Under the pieces are notes generated by a model. It saw nothing but the letters and a program-made list of their open reading frames with translations, did no database searches and was not told the DNA's origin. This document shows, piece by piece, positions 35,564-43,070 of a DNA stretch of 64,000 nt (positions are counted from its first letter, which is position 1; every line of letters begins with the position of its first letter). The position numbers and the translations under genes were made by a program. Location of the stretch: the NCBI GenBank assembly GCA_963851025.1, contig CAWKOA010000005.1, positions 245,501 through 309,500 of the forward strand, given 5' to 3'. This stretch comes from RYN-230 sp963851025 (GTDB lineage: Bacteria > Actinomycetota > Actinomycetes > Streptosporangiales > Streptosporangiaceae).

Positions 35564-36738
35564 TCTTGTGGCTGAACCCGTTCTCGGGGATATCCGGTGA
35601 CATGCTGCTCGGCGCGCTCCTCGACCTGGGCGCGCCCCTGGATGAGGTCCGGGCGGCGGTGGCCAGCACCGGGCTCACCGGCTGGGAGCTGACCGCCGGC
35701 CCGGTGCGGCGGGCCGGGCTGGCCGCCTGCCAGGCCCGGGTCCGGGTGGACGACGACGTGCCCGCGCGGCGCGCGGCGGACCTGCTCACGCTGGCCCGGG
35801 CCGCGGTGCCGGAGGCCGCGGCGCGGCTGGCCGCCGCGGCGATCACCGCCCTGGCCGAGGCCGAAGGGCGGATCCACGGCGTGCCCGCCGCGGACGTGCA
35901 CCTGCACGAGCTGGGCGGGGTGGACACGGTCGTGGACACCGTGGGCGCCGCCGCCGCGCTGCATGCGCTGCGGGTGAGCGAGGTGTGGTCGGCACCGCTC
36001 GCGCTGGGGGCGGGCGTGATCGGGATGAGCCACGGCCAGTACCCGGCCCCGGCGCCGGCCACGCTGGCGCTGCTGGACGGTGCGCAGGTCGCCGGGCTCT
36101 ACCCGGCAGGTGGGGCTACGGCCGGAGAGACAGTCACCCCGACCGGCGCGGCGCTGCTGCGCGCGGCGGGCTGCCGGTACGGGCCGCTGCCCGCGATGCG
36201 GGTGGCCGGCAGCGGCTACGGGGCGGGCGCGCGGGATGTGCCGGGGCGGCCCAACGTGCTGCCCGCCCTGCTCGGCGAGCCGCTGGCGGATCACGAGCCC
36301 GCCGGGCCCACCGAGACCCTGGTCGTGGTGGAGACCACGGTCGACGACGTGACCGGCGAACTCCTCGGTGACCTGCCGGGGATGCTGCTCGGCGCGGGCG
36401 CGCTGGACGCCTGGATCACCCCGGTCACTGGTAAGAAGGGCCGGCCCGCGCACGTCGTCACCGCGCTGTGCCGCCCGGGCCGGGACGAGCCGGTCCAGGC
36501 GCGGCTGCTGGCCGAGACGGGGAGCCTGGGCGCGCGGCGCCATCGCGTCCAGCGCCAGGCGCTGCCCCGGCGGGAGGCCGAGGTGACCGTGCAGGGGCAC
36601 CGGATCCGGGTCAAGATCGGCCCGCACCGGGCCAAGCCCGAGCACGACGACGTGGCCGCCGCGGCCCGCGCCACCGGGCTGCCCGCCCGGGTGGTGGCGG
36701 AGCAGGCGGTGAGCCAGCTCCGCCAGGAGCCGGGCTAG
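35560..36738 (+). CDS. larC: LarC, nickel insertase of the pincer cofactor
   Basis: 392 residues as one uninterrupted frame from GTG 35560 (GTGA overlap with larB). WLNPFSGISGDMLLGALLDLGAP at the N-terminus, HGVPAADVHLHELGGVDTVVDTVGAAAAL, SHGQYPAPAPATLALL, ETVTPTGAALL and VVVETTVDDVTGELLG define the DUF111/LarC family. LarC uses CTP and inserts nickel into the thiolated mononucleotide. In lactobacilli larC is split by a programmed frameshift; here both halves are one gene. It ends the operon four bases from a convergent gene. Confidence 0.93.
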   Translation: MILWLNPFSGISGDMLLGALLDLGAPLDEVRAAVASTGLTGWELTAGPVRRAGLAACQARVRVDDDVPARRAADLLTLARAAVPEAAARLAAAAITALAEAEGRIHGVPAADVHLHELGGVDTVVDTVGAAAALHALRVSEVWSAPLALGAGVIGMSHGQYPAPAPATLALLDGAQVAGLYPAGGATAGETVTPTGAALLRAAGCRYGPLPAMRVAGSGYGAGARDVPGRPNVLPALLGEPLADHEPAGPTETLVVVETTVDDVTGELLGDLPGMLLGAGALDAWITPVTGKKGRPAHVVTALCRPGRDEPVQARLLAETGSLGARRHRVQRQALPRREAEVTVQGHRIRVKIGPHRAKPEHDDVAAAARATGLPARVVAEQAVSQLRQEPG

Positions 36739-36742
36739 CGGC

Positions 36743-37387
36743 TCAGGTGTTCAGGTAGGCCAGGACGGCCAGCACCCGGCGGTTGTCGTCCTCGGACGCG
36801 GCCAGCCCGAGCTTGGTGAAGATGCTCGTGGTGTGCTTGCTGACCGCCTTCTCGCTGACGTAGAGCCGCTGCGCGATGGCCACGTTCGAGCGGCCCTCGG
36901 CCATCAGCCCCAGGACCTCGCGTTCCCGCCCGGACAGCCGGGTGATGGGCTCGTCACGGGAACGGCGGCCGAGCAGCTTGGTCACCACGTCGGGATCCAT
37001 CACGGTGCCGCCGGCGGCCACGGTGCGGATCGCGTCGACGAACTGGTCGTCGTTGAAGACCCGGTCCTTGAGCAGGTAACCGACCGCCCCGGACTGGTCG
37101 GCGAGCAGCTCGCGGGCGTACAGCTGCTCGACGTACTGCGACAGGAGCAGCACCGGCAGGCCCGGCACCTGCTGCCGCGCGGCCAGCGCCGCCTGCAGCC
37201 CGTCGTCGGCGAAGGAGGGCGGCAGCCGGACGTCCACCACCGCGACGTCGGGCCGGTGTTCCAGCAGCGCGCAGAGCAGGCCGGGAGCGCTGTCCACCGA
37301 CGCGGCGATCTCGAAGCCGTGCGCCGCGAGCAGCCGGGTCAGACCGTCCCTCAGCAGGAACAGGTCTTCGGCGACGACAACGCGCAC
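36743..37387 (-). CDS. LuxR-type response regulator
   Basis: 214 residues from GTG 37387 (GGAGG upstream). The receiver domain has VRVVVAEDLFLLRDGL, the phospho-Asp in VAVVDVRLPP, and the Lys in GYLLKDRV. The C-terminal LuxR helix-turn-helix reads ITRLSGREREVLGLMAEGRSNVAIAQRLYVSEKAVSKHTTSIFTKLGL. It is the partner of the sensor kinase, whose 3' end overlaps it by 37 bases. Target genes are unknown. Confidence 0.92.
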   Translation of the reverse strand: MRVVVAEDLFLLRDGLTRLLAAHGFEIAASVDSAPGLLCALLEHRPDVAVVDVRLPPSFADDGLQAALAARQQVPGLPVLLLSQYVEQLYARELLADQSGAVGYLLKDRVFNDDQFVDAIRTVAAGGTVMDPDVVTKLLGRRSRDEPITRLSGREREVLGLMAEGRSNVAIAQRLYVSEKAVSKHTTSIFTKLGLAASEDDNRRVLAVLAYLNT

Positions 37388-39183
37388 GGCACCTCCATGG
37401 CGATCATGGTCGGCCCCCCTGGCGGGCTGCTCACCGCCAGGATGCCATCGAACGCGGCCAGCCGCTGTTCCACGCCGCGCAGCCCGGTCCCCCGGGCCGG
37501 GTCCGCCCCGCCCGCACCGTCGTCGGCCACCTGGATCCGGAGCAGGCCGCCCGCGTGCTGGATGCGGATGTGCACCCGGCGCGCGCCGGAGTGCCGCACC
37601 GCGTTGGCCAGGGCCTCCGCCACCGCGAAGTAGCAGGCGGTCTCGACCGGCGCGGCCAGCCGGCCGGGCAGGTCGATGTCCAGGTCGACCGGGAACGGGG
37701 TGTCCAGGGCGAGGGCCCGGACCGCGTGGCCGAGGCCGCGGTCGGCCAGGACCGGCGGGCAGATGCCGCGGACCAGGTCGCGCAGGTCGTTCAGGGCGCG
37801 CAGCGAGGTCTCCCTGGCCTCGGCGACCAGGGCCAGCGCCGCCTCCGGGCGGCCCGGCAGCATCCGCTCCACCGCGCGCAGGTTCATGCCCAGCGCGACC
37901 AGGCGGGCCTGGGCGCCGTCGTGCAGGTCCCGCTCGATCCGGCGCAGCTCGGTGGCGGCGGCGTCCACGGCCAGCTCGCGGGTCTCGGTCAGCCGCTGCA
38001 CCCGGCCCTCCAGCTCCAGGTCCCGCCCGGGAACCAGCGCGGCGCGGGCGTGCGCGCCGATGGTCCGCGGCACCAGCCACGCGGCCACCACGAGGAACGC
38101 GCTGGCCTCGGCCCCGGCCAGCATGGCCGTCTCACGGGTGGTGACCACGAAGAAGCCGTAGAGCAGGCCGGGCCGCTGCAGCCCGGGCAGCGACGGCCAG
38201 CTCGCGGCGATCATGAAGCCGCGGACCGCGAACGCGGTCAGCGCGACGGGGACCAGGTCCGCGGCGATGACCGGCCACCGCACCGCGGTGACGGCGCTGG
38301 CCAGGACGGCCGCGACGGTCCACGGCTGCACCCCGAACACGGTCAGGCCGAGCAGCGCGACCGGGATCAGGAGAATGCCCCAGCGATTCTCCAGCATCCG
38401 CTGGCGCAGGCCGGAGAGCAGCCCGCTGGCGTGGGTCCGCAGCGCGGCCAGGCTCCGCGGCAGGAGCCACAGGCCCAGGGTGAGCAGCAGCAAGGCGAGC
38501 GGGACCAGCAGGTCACCCGGCCACAGGCCGCCACCGTGGATGATGCCGCTGCCCCGGCTGACGTCGAAGGCCACCGGCCCGCCGCGCCCCGACGCCTGCC
38601 AGGCCAGCACGGACGGTGCCTTGACCGAGACAGTCGCCCCCGGGCCCCCGGCGAGCACCTGGGCCCGGCTGCCCGGGCCCGGAAACCAGTTCAGCTGAGC
38701 GCCGCCGGGCATCTTCACCTGAGCGCCACCGGGAAACTTCACCGCCTGGCCGGGCCCGCCCGCGGGGACGAGCCGGGTCACGACCTCATGGCCCTTCACG
38801 ATGGTCCGCTCGATAATGACCGGGGGACGCCGGACCTGTCCGCGGACCACCTGCCGCTTGAGCACGCCGCGGGCCACCCGCCGCTTGAACACGCCGAGGG
38901 CGGCCACCGTCCAGAAGCCCGCCCCGGGCTCGGTGGCCGCGACCACCAGCCCGCTGATCCCGGCGACCACCATGGTGACCGGCAGCATCACCGCCGCCAG
39001 GGCCGGCCGCCAGACCGCCACGATCACGGCCAGCAGGACCGCCGCCACGGTCCACGGGCGCACCCCGAACAAGGCCAGGCCCATCCCGGCCACCGGCACC
39101 AGCAGCATGCCCCGGCCCAGGTGACGAAGCAGCCTGGTGATGACCCGCCAGCAGACGATGATGAGAATCCACATGTCACCCAT
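37351..39183 (-). CDS. NarL-family sensor histidine kinase with duplicated membrane module
   Basis: 610 residues. A membrane module (LLVPVAGMGLALFGVRPWTVAAVLLAV...) occurs twice, at about residues 26-85 and 273-330, separated by an extracytoplasmic-looking region with VKFPGGAQVKMPGGAQLNW repeats. The HisKA_3 dimerisation box is RRIERDLHDGAQARLVALGMN, with the phosphorylated His, and the HATPase has ALANAVRHSGA and VADDGAGG. It phosphorylates the overlapping LuxR regulator. The stimulus is unknown; the duplicated module is unusual. Confidence 0.88.
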   Translation of the reverse strand: MGDMWILIIVCWRVITRLLRHLGRGMLLVPVAGMGLALFGVRPWTVAAVLLAVIVAVWRPALAAVMLPVTMVVAGISGLVVAATEPGAGFWTVAALGVFKRRVARGVLKRQVVRGQVRRPPVIIERTIVKGHEVVTRLVPAGGPGQAVKFPGGAQVKMPGGAQLNWFPGPGSRAQVLAGGPGATVSVKAPSVLAWQASGRGGPVAFDVSRGSGIIHGGGLWPGDLLVPLALLLLTLGLWLLPRSLAALRTHASGLLSGLRQRMLENRWGILLIPVALLGLTVFGVQPWTVAAVLASAVTAVRWPVIAADLVPVALTAFAVRGFMIAASWPSLPGLQRPGLLYGFFVVTTRETAMLAGAEASAFLVVAAWLVPRTIGAHARAALVPGRDLELEGRVQRLTETRELAVDAAATELRRIERDLHDGAQARLVALGMNLRAVERMLPGRPEAALALVAEARETSLRALNDLRDLVRGICPPVLADRGLGHAVRALALDTPFPVDLDIDLPGRLAAPVETACYFAVAEALANAVRHSGARRVHIRIQHAGGLLRIQVADDGAGGADPARGTGLRGVEQRLAAFDGILAVSSPPGGPTMIAMEVPCALSSPKTCSC

Positions 39184-39350
39184 CGTGAACCTGCCGGGGG
39201 GCCCGGCGCTATGGGGCCGAACCTAATCGGGAGGTGGGCCTGGGCCTACCCCGGCCGGCCGCGGGCCGCGGACCGGGCTCCCCGGGCCGGGCTCCATCCA
39301 CATCAAAAACGTACAAGACACGCGCGGCCCGGGGGTGGATCGTGGCGGGC

Positions 39351-39755
39351 ATGCAAACCAGGCCCGTGAACATCAACGCCGCCCTCGCCCAGTTCGACGA
39401 GATCTACAGCCCGCGCATCATCGGCCGGGTGAACGACTACGACGTCCGCATCGCGCACACCCAGGGTGAGCACGTCTGGCACACCCACGATCACACCGAT
39501 GAGTTCTTCCTCGTGCTCAGCGGGGAATTCGCCATCTCGCTCCGTGACCCCGGCGACGGCGAGAGGGTCGTGGAATTGCGGACCGGGGACATGTTCGTGG
39601 TGCCCCGGGGCACCGAGCACAAGCCCTCGTCGCCGGGAGGGGCCATCCTGATGTTCGAGCCGTCGGGGACCTCCACGACCGGGGACCGGCACGAGGGTGA
39701 CCTTCCCGCGCACGTGCGGAGCAGCACGGGGGTGGTGGCGGACGCGGACGGGTAA
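39351..39755 (+). CDS. Cupin domain protein
   Basis: 134 residues from ATG 39351; GTG 39342 is possible. A single small cupin barrel: motif 1 HTQGEHVWHTHDHTDEFFLVLSGE supplies the His/His/Glu metal site, and motif 2 is GDMFVVPRGTEHKPSS with the last His. Such cupins may be isomerases, dioxygenases or binding proteins; the ligand is unknown. It is divergent from the sensor kinase; the 167-base spacer shows nothing clear. Confidence 0.85.
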   Translation: MQTRPVNINAALAQFDEIYSPRIIGRVNDYDVRIAHTQGEHVWHTHDHTDEFFLVLSGEFAISLRDPGDGERVVELRTGDMFVVPRGTEHKPSSPGGAILMFEPSGTSTTGDRHEGDLPAHVRSSTGVVADADG

Positions 39756-39856
39756 TTTTTCCCGGAGCCCTGGCCCCGGATGTCGAGAACGGGGGCGGCG
39801 GTTCCGTCCTAGGGCCAGGAGCGCCGACCAGGCGCCAGCCGGAAGGAGTGCGCATC

Positions 39857-40258
39857 ATGGACTGGAAACTGGAAGTGGTCGTGATCCCGGTCACCGACAT
39901 CGACCGGGCGAAGGACTTCTACCTGGGGAAGCTCGGGTTCCATCTCGACGCGGACACGCGGCCCGCACCGGAGATGCGGGTGGTGCACATGACGCCGCCC
40001 GGGTCGGCCTGCTCGGTCGTGATCGGTCCCGTGCTGATCAGCGCGGACGCGCAGGCCGGCGCGGGCGCGCACCTCCAGCTGGTCGTCGGGGACATCGACG
40101 CGGCCCGCGCCGAGCTGGCCGCCCAGGGGGTCGGGGTCTCGGACATCCAGCAGCTCGACCCCCGGGACGGCGGGAAGTTCGTGTTCTTCGCCGACCCGGA
40201 CGGGAACCAGTGGGCGGTGCAGGAGATACGCGAGCGGGTCGGCGCGGCGCTCGGGTAG
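39857..40258 (+). CDS. VOC (glyoxalase/bleomycin-resistance) family protein
   Basis: 133 residues from ATG 39857, preceded by GGAAGGAG. VVVIPVTDIDRAKDFYLGKLGFHLDAD, VHMTPPGSACSVVIG, HLQLVVGDIDAARAELAAQG and FVFFADPDGNQWAVQEI show two beta-alpha-beta-beta-beta units with metal positions (His and Glu). The exact activity is unknown. It lies 101 bases after the cupin gene and may share its transcript. Confidence 0.88.
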   Translation: MDWKLEVVVIPVTDIDRAKDFYLGKLGFHLDADTRPAPEMRVVHMTPPGSACSVVIGPVLISADAQAGAGAHLQLVVGDIDAARAELAAQGVGVSDIQQLDPRDGGKFVFFADPDGNQWAVQEIRERVGAALG

Positions 40259-40332
40259 CCCGGGCGGGCGGGGCAGCGGGCGCCGGTCCCCCGGGCCAGC
40301 GGCGGACCAGGCGCCGCCGGGCAGCCCGGGGG

Positions 40333-41253
40333 CTACTCCGCCCCCAGCCCCAGCAGCAGGCCATCCGCGGCCACCGCGGGTGAGCTGGTCACGAACATGG
40401 GCACGCCGGGCGCGGGCGCGGTGATGACCTGGAGGATCCGGGCCCCGTCGAGGCTGCTCACGGTTCCGAGCAGCTGGCCCTCGGCCACCTTCTCCCCGGG
40501 CCGGACCGCGGGTTCCCACCAGCCCTCGTCCGTGCAGCGCAGCCACAGGAAGCGCCGCAGGTAGGCGGGGCCGGGGCCGGCCGCCGGCGCAGCCCCGGCC
40601 ATGCCGAGCACGGCCAGGATCCCGTTGAGCCCGCGCACGTGCGTCCCGACCGCGGCCTGCTCGACCAGCCCGCAGCCGCCGGCCTCGGCGATGATGGCCG
40701 GGATGCCGAGCGCGGCGGCGGCCGCGCTGGTGGTGCCGCCCACGGCCCGGCCCGGGCCCGGCTCCTGGCGGATCACGTAACCCAGCCCGTACCCGGTGGC
40801 CAGGTCCCGGGCCCGCGCCTCGGCCGGCCCTGCGTCGTACAGCGCGAACGGCTCGAGGGCCTCGACCATGTCCCCTGCGTGCACGTCGACCAGCGCATCG
40901 GCGCCGGCGATGAGCTGCCGGAACGCCGCGTCCGCCAGCCGGTCGGTGAACGTGCCGGATGGGTCGCCCGGGAAGCACCGGTTGAGGTTCTTGCCGTCGC
41001 CGGGGGTGACGAACGGGGTGCGGGCCCGGAACGCGGGCAGGTTGAGCACCGGCACCGCGGTCACCCGGCCGCGCAGTTCCCGGGCGCCCAGCTCGCGGGC
41101 CCAGCGCCGGACGGCCGCCATCGGCGCGTACTCGCAGCCGTGCACGCCGGCCAGGACGACCAGCCGCGGCCCGTCCTGGGCGCCGGCCAGGTCGATCACC
41201 GGCACGCGGGCGCCGGCCAGGTCGAGTGTCCGGTAACTCACCGTGGGCACCAT
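40333..41253 (-). CDS. Succinylglutamate desuccinylase/aspartoacylase family hydrolase
   Basis: 306 residues from ATG 41253 (AAGGAGA upstream). Zinc-site residues are in LAGVHGCEYAPMAAVR (His, Glu) and DALVDVHAGD (His); KNLNRCFPGDPSGT is the carboxylate-binding Asn-Arg motif. The fold is a zinc carboxypeptidase that cleaves N-acyl amino acids. The C-terminal beta domain (VRPGEKVAEGQLLGTV) is typical of the AstE/AspA-like group. It lies 27 bases after the amidase, so both probably release amines or acids from N-acylated substrates in one operon. Confidence 0.85.
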   Translation of the reverse strand: MVPTVSYRTLDLAGARVPVIDLAGAQDGPRLVVLAGVHGCEYAPMAAVRRWARELGARELRGRVTAVPVLNLPAFRARTPFVTPGDGKNLNRCFPGDPSGTFTDRLADAAFRQLIAGADALVDVHAGDMVEALEPFALYDAGPAEARARDLATGYGLGYVIRQEPGPGRAVGGTTSAAAAALGIPAIIAEAGGCGLVEQAAVGTHVRGLNGILAVLGMAGAAPAAGPGPAYLRRFLWLRCTDEGWWEPAVRPGEKVAEGQLLGTVSSLDGARILQVITAPAPGVPMFVTSSPAVAADGLLLGLGAE

Positions 41254-41279
41254 GCGGTCAGTTCTCCTTTCGCCGGTCA

Positions 41280-42791
41280 TCACGGGTTCCGGCCGGCCAG
41301 CAGGCTTTCCGCGGCCGCGGCCACCTGGAGCAGCGCCTGATCGCCGCCGCGCCGGCCGGCCAGCTGCAGCCCGGCCGGCAGGGCCCCGGCCAGCGGCACG
41401 GGCAGCGAGACGGCCGGGTGACCGGACAGGTTGTACGGGCCGGTGAAGCGGCCCTCCCCGTGATCCGTGCCCGTCCCGAAGGGCGGGTCCTCCTCGGGGG
41501 CGGGGTAGCCGACGGCCGGGCCGGCCAGCGCCGCCACGCCGGCCAGGCTGGCCTCGATGGCCGTGGTCAGCCCGGCCCGCTGCCGCACCGCGGCGGCGTA
41601 CTGCCGGTCGCTGACCCCGGCCCCGAAGGCCAGCAGGGCCCGGGTGCCGTCGGCGTAGCGGGCCTGGTCACGGTCGCGGTGAACCTGGCTGGCTTCCCGG
41701 GCCACGATCACGGCCAGCGTGTCCTCCCAGGCGGCCAGCTGATCCAGCCAGGGGGCGGCGATCTCCCGGATCTCCCACCCGGCGCCGGCCAGCCGGTCCA
41801 GGGCGGCGATCAGCGCGTCACGTACCCCGGCGGTCACGGACGGGTCAGCCAGCTGCCGGGTGAGCAGGCCGATCACGAACGGCCCGCCCGGCCGGGCGGC
41901 GGCGGGCAGTGGGCCGGGCCCGGCACCCGCGCCCGGCCCTGGGCCCGGCTCCGGGCCCGGCCCGGCGAGCACGCTGAGCAGCGCCGCGGCACCCGCCACG
42001 GTGGCCGTGAGCGTGCCGGCGTGGTCGCAGCTGGGCGACAGCGGGAACACCCCGTCCACCGGGATCAGCCCGTAGCTCGGCTTGAACCCGACCACCCCGC
42101 AGTAGGCGGCGGGGATCCGTATCGAGCCGCCGGTATCGGTGCCGATGGCCAGGCCGCACACCCCCGCCGCGACCACGGCCGCGGACCCGCCGGAGGATCC
42201 GCCCGAGGTCCGCGATGGGTCGCGGGGGTTGCGCGTGTCACCGATCTGCGGATGCGCGAACCCGGCCGCGTACTCCAGGCACTGGGTGGCCGCGAGCACC
42301 TCGGCGCCCGCCGCCCGGAGCCGGCTCACCAGGGCCGCGTCGCGGCGGGCGGGGCGGGGATCGCTGGCCGGGCTGCCGCACCGGGTCGGCAGGCCGGCCA
42401 CGGCGATGATGTCCTTGATCGCGACCGGCTGCCCGGCCAGCGGCCCGGGCGGGCCGGGGGGCGGATCCGCGACCGGGGCCACCGACGCCACCGCGTTGAG
42501 CGGGCGCCCGAGCCGGTCCAGCCGCTCATAGGCGGCCAGCAGCCCGAGGCTGGCCGCCGAGGGGGAACGCCGCCCGCGGGCGATGCCCTGCTCCAGCTCC
42601 GCCAGGCGGCGCAGCAGCGGCCCCTCGCTCCCCCCGGACAGCATCTCGCGGGATAGTGCGTCCAGCAGCGGGCGGCAGGCGGGATCGTCCAGCAGCCCGG
42701 CCGCGGGCCGGCCGCTGACCGCGGCGGCCAGCCCCGCAGCGCGGGCCGGGCCGGCCTGCCGGGAGCCGGGTGGCACACCGACGTAGGACAC
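41280..42791 (-). CDS. Amidase signature family enzyme
   Basis: 503 residues with the complete Ser-cisSer-Lys apparatus: Lys in PVAIKDIIAVAG, GGSSGGSAAVVAAG and GTDTGGSIRIPAAYCG. VVGFKPSYGLIPVDGVFPLSPSCDHAGTLT follows. A Pro/Gly repeat (GPGPEPGPGPGAGAGPGP) sits in a surface loop. It hydrolyses an amide bond of unknown identity. It is co-transcribed with the aspartoacylase-like gene and divergent from the oligopeptide importer. Confidence 0.9.
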   Translation of the reverse strand: MSYVGVPPGSRQAGPARAAGLAAAVSGRPAAGLLDDPACRPLLDALSREMLSGGSEGPLLRRLAELEQGIARGRRSPSAASLGLLAAYERLDRLGRPLNAVASVAPVADPPPGPPGPLAGQPVAIKDIIAVAGLPTRCGSPASDPRPARRDAALVSRLRAAGAEVLAATQCLEYAAGFAHPQIGDTRNPRDPSRTSGGSSGGSAAVVAAGVCGLAIGTDTGGSIRIPAAYCGVVGFKPSYGLIPVDGVFPLSPSCDHAGTLTATVAGAAALLSVLAGPGPEPGPGPGAGAGPGPLPAAARPGGPFVIGLLTRQLADPSVTAGVRDALIAALDRLAGAGWEIREIAAPWLDQLAAWEDTLAVIVAREASQVHRDRDQARYADGTRALLAFGAGVSDRQYAAAVRQRAGLTTAIEASLAGVAALAGPAVGYPAPEEDPPFGTGTDHGEGRFTGPYNLSGHPAVSLPVPLAGALPAGLQLAGRRGGDQALLQVAAAAESLLAGRNP

Positions 42792-42801
42792 GGCGCGAAA
42801 C

Positions 42802-42816
42802 GTTACAGCACGTAAC
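42802..42816. promoter_or_regulatory. GTTAC dyad upstream of the amidase gene
   Basis: GTTAC-AGCAC-GTAAC, a perfect dyad 11 bases upstream of the amidase start. A second, imperfect copy GTTAC-AACCCC-GTAAAAC lies at 42851-42868. Their GTTAC/GTAAC words recall GlnR nitrogen-control half-sites, though spacing does not match the consensus, so another regulator may be meant. Confidence 0.5.
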
Positions 42817-42923
42817 CGGCGGAGCGAAACGGCTGATTACGGGCTGATGCGTTACAACCCCGTAAAACTCTTGTTCCAGACAATGACCGCTATTTACAAG
42901 CTGCCGCCGAGGCCCCATCGTCT

Positions 42924-42941
42924 AGGACAAAGGTTTGTCCT
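42924..42941. promoter_or_regulatory. Perfect 18-bp dyad upstream of the oligopeptide importer
   Basis: AGGACAAA-GG-TTTGTCCT at 130 bases before the binding-protein start. It is a likely operator for this operon; the LacI-type gene at its end is the natural candidate, although LacI sites usually have a central CG. The remainder of the 279-base divergent spacer (42792-43070) holds the two GTTAC dyads and no gene. Confidence 0.55.
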
Positions 42942-43070
42942 TGCTCCGGTTCCATGATCCTGCCCTGAAGCGGCAGCGCCCGCACCCAGGCGCCGCCGAG
43001 AGTGCGCGCCCCCGCGCCCGTTACCCTCCGCGACCAATACCGGTCCGCCCGGACACCCTAGGGAGCTTCC

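Noticed and set aside
35560..36738. Programmed frameshift in larC
   Set aside because: The gene is one continuous frame with all LarC motifs in order, so no frameshift is needed.
42911..42965. tRNA-Glu-like start (GGCCCCATCGTCTAGGAC)
   Set aside because: Only the 5' end resembles tRNA-Glu. There is no anticodon arm, T-arm or acceptor match, and the AGGACAAA dyad explains the pairing.
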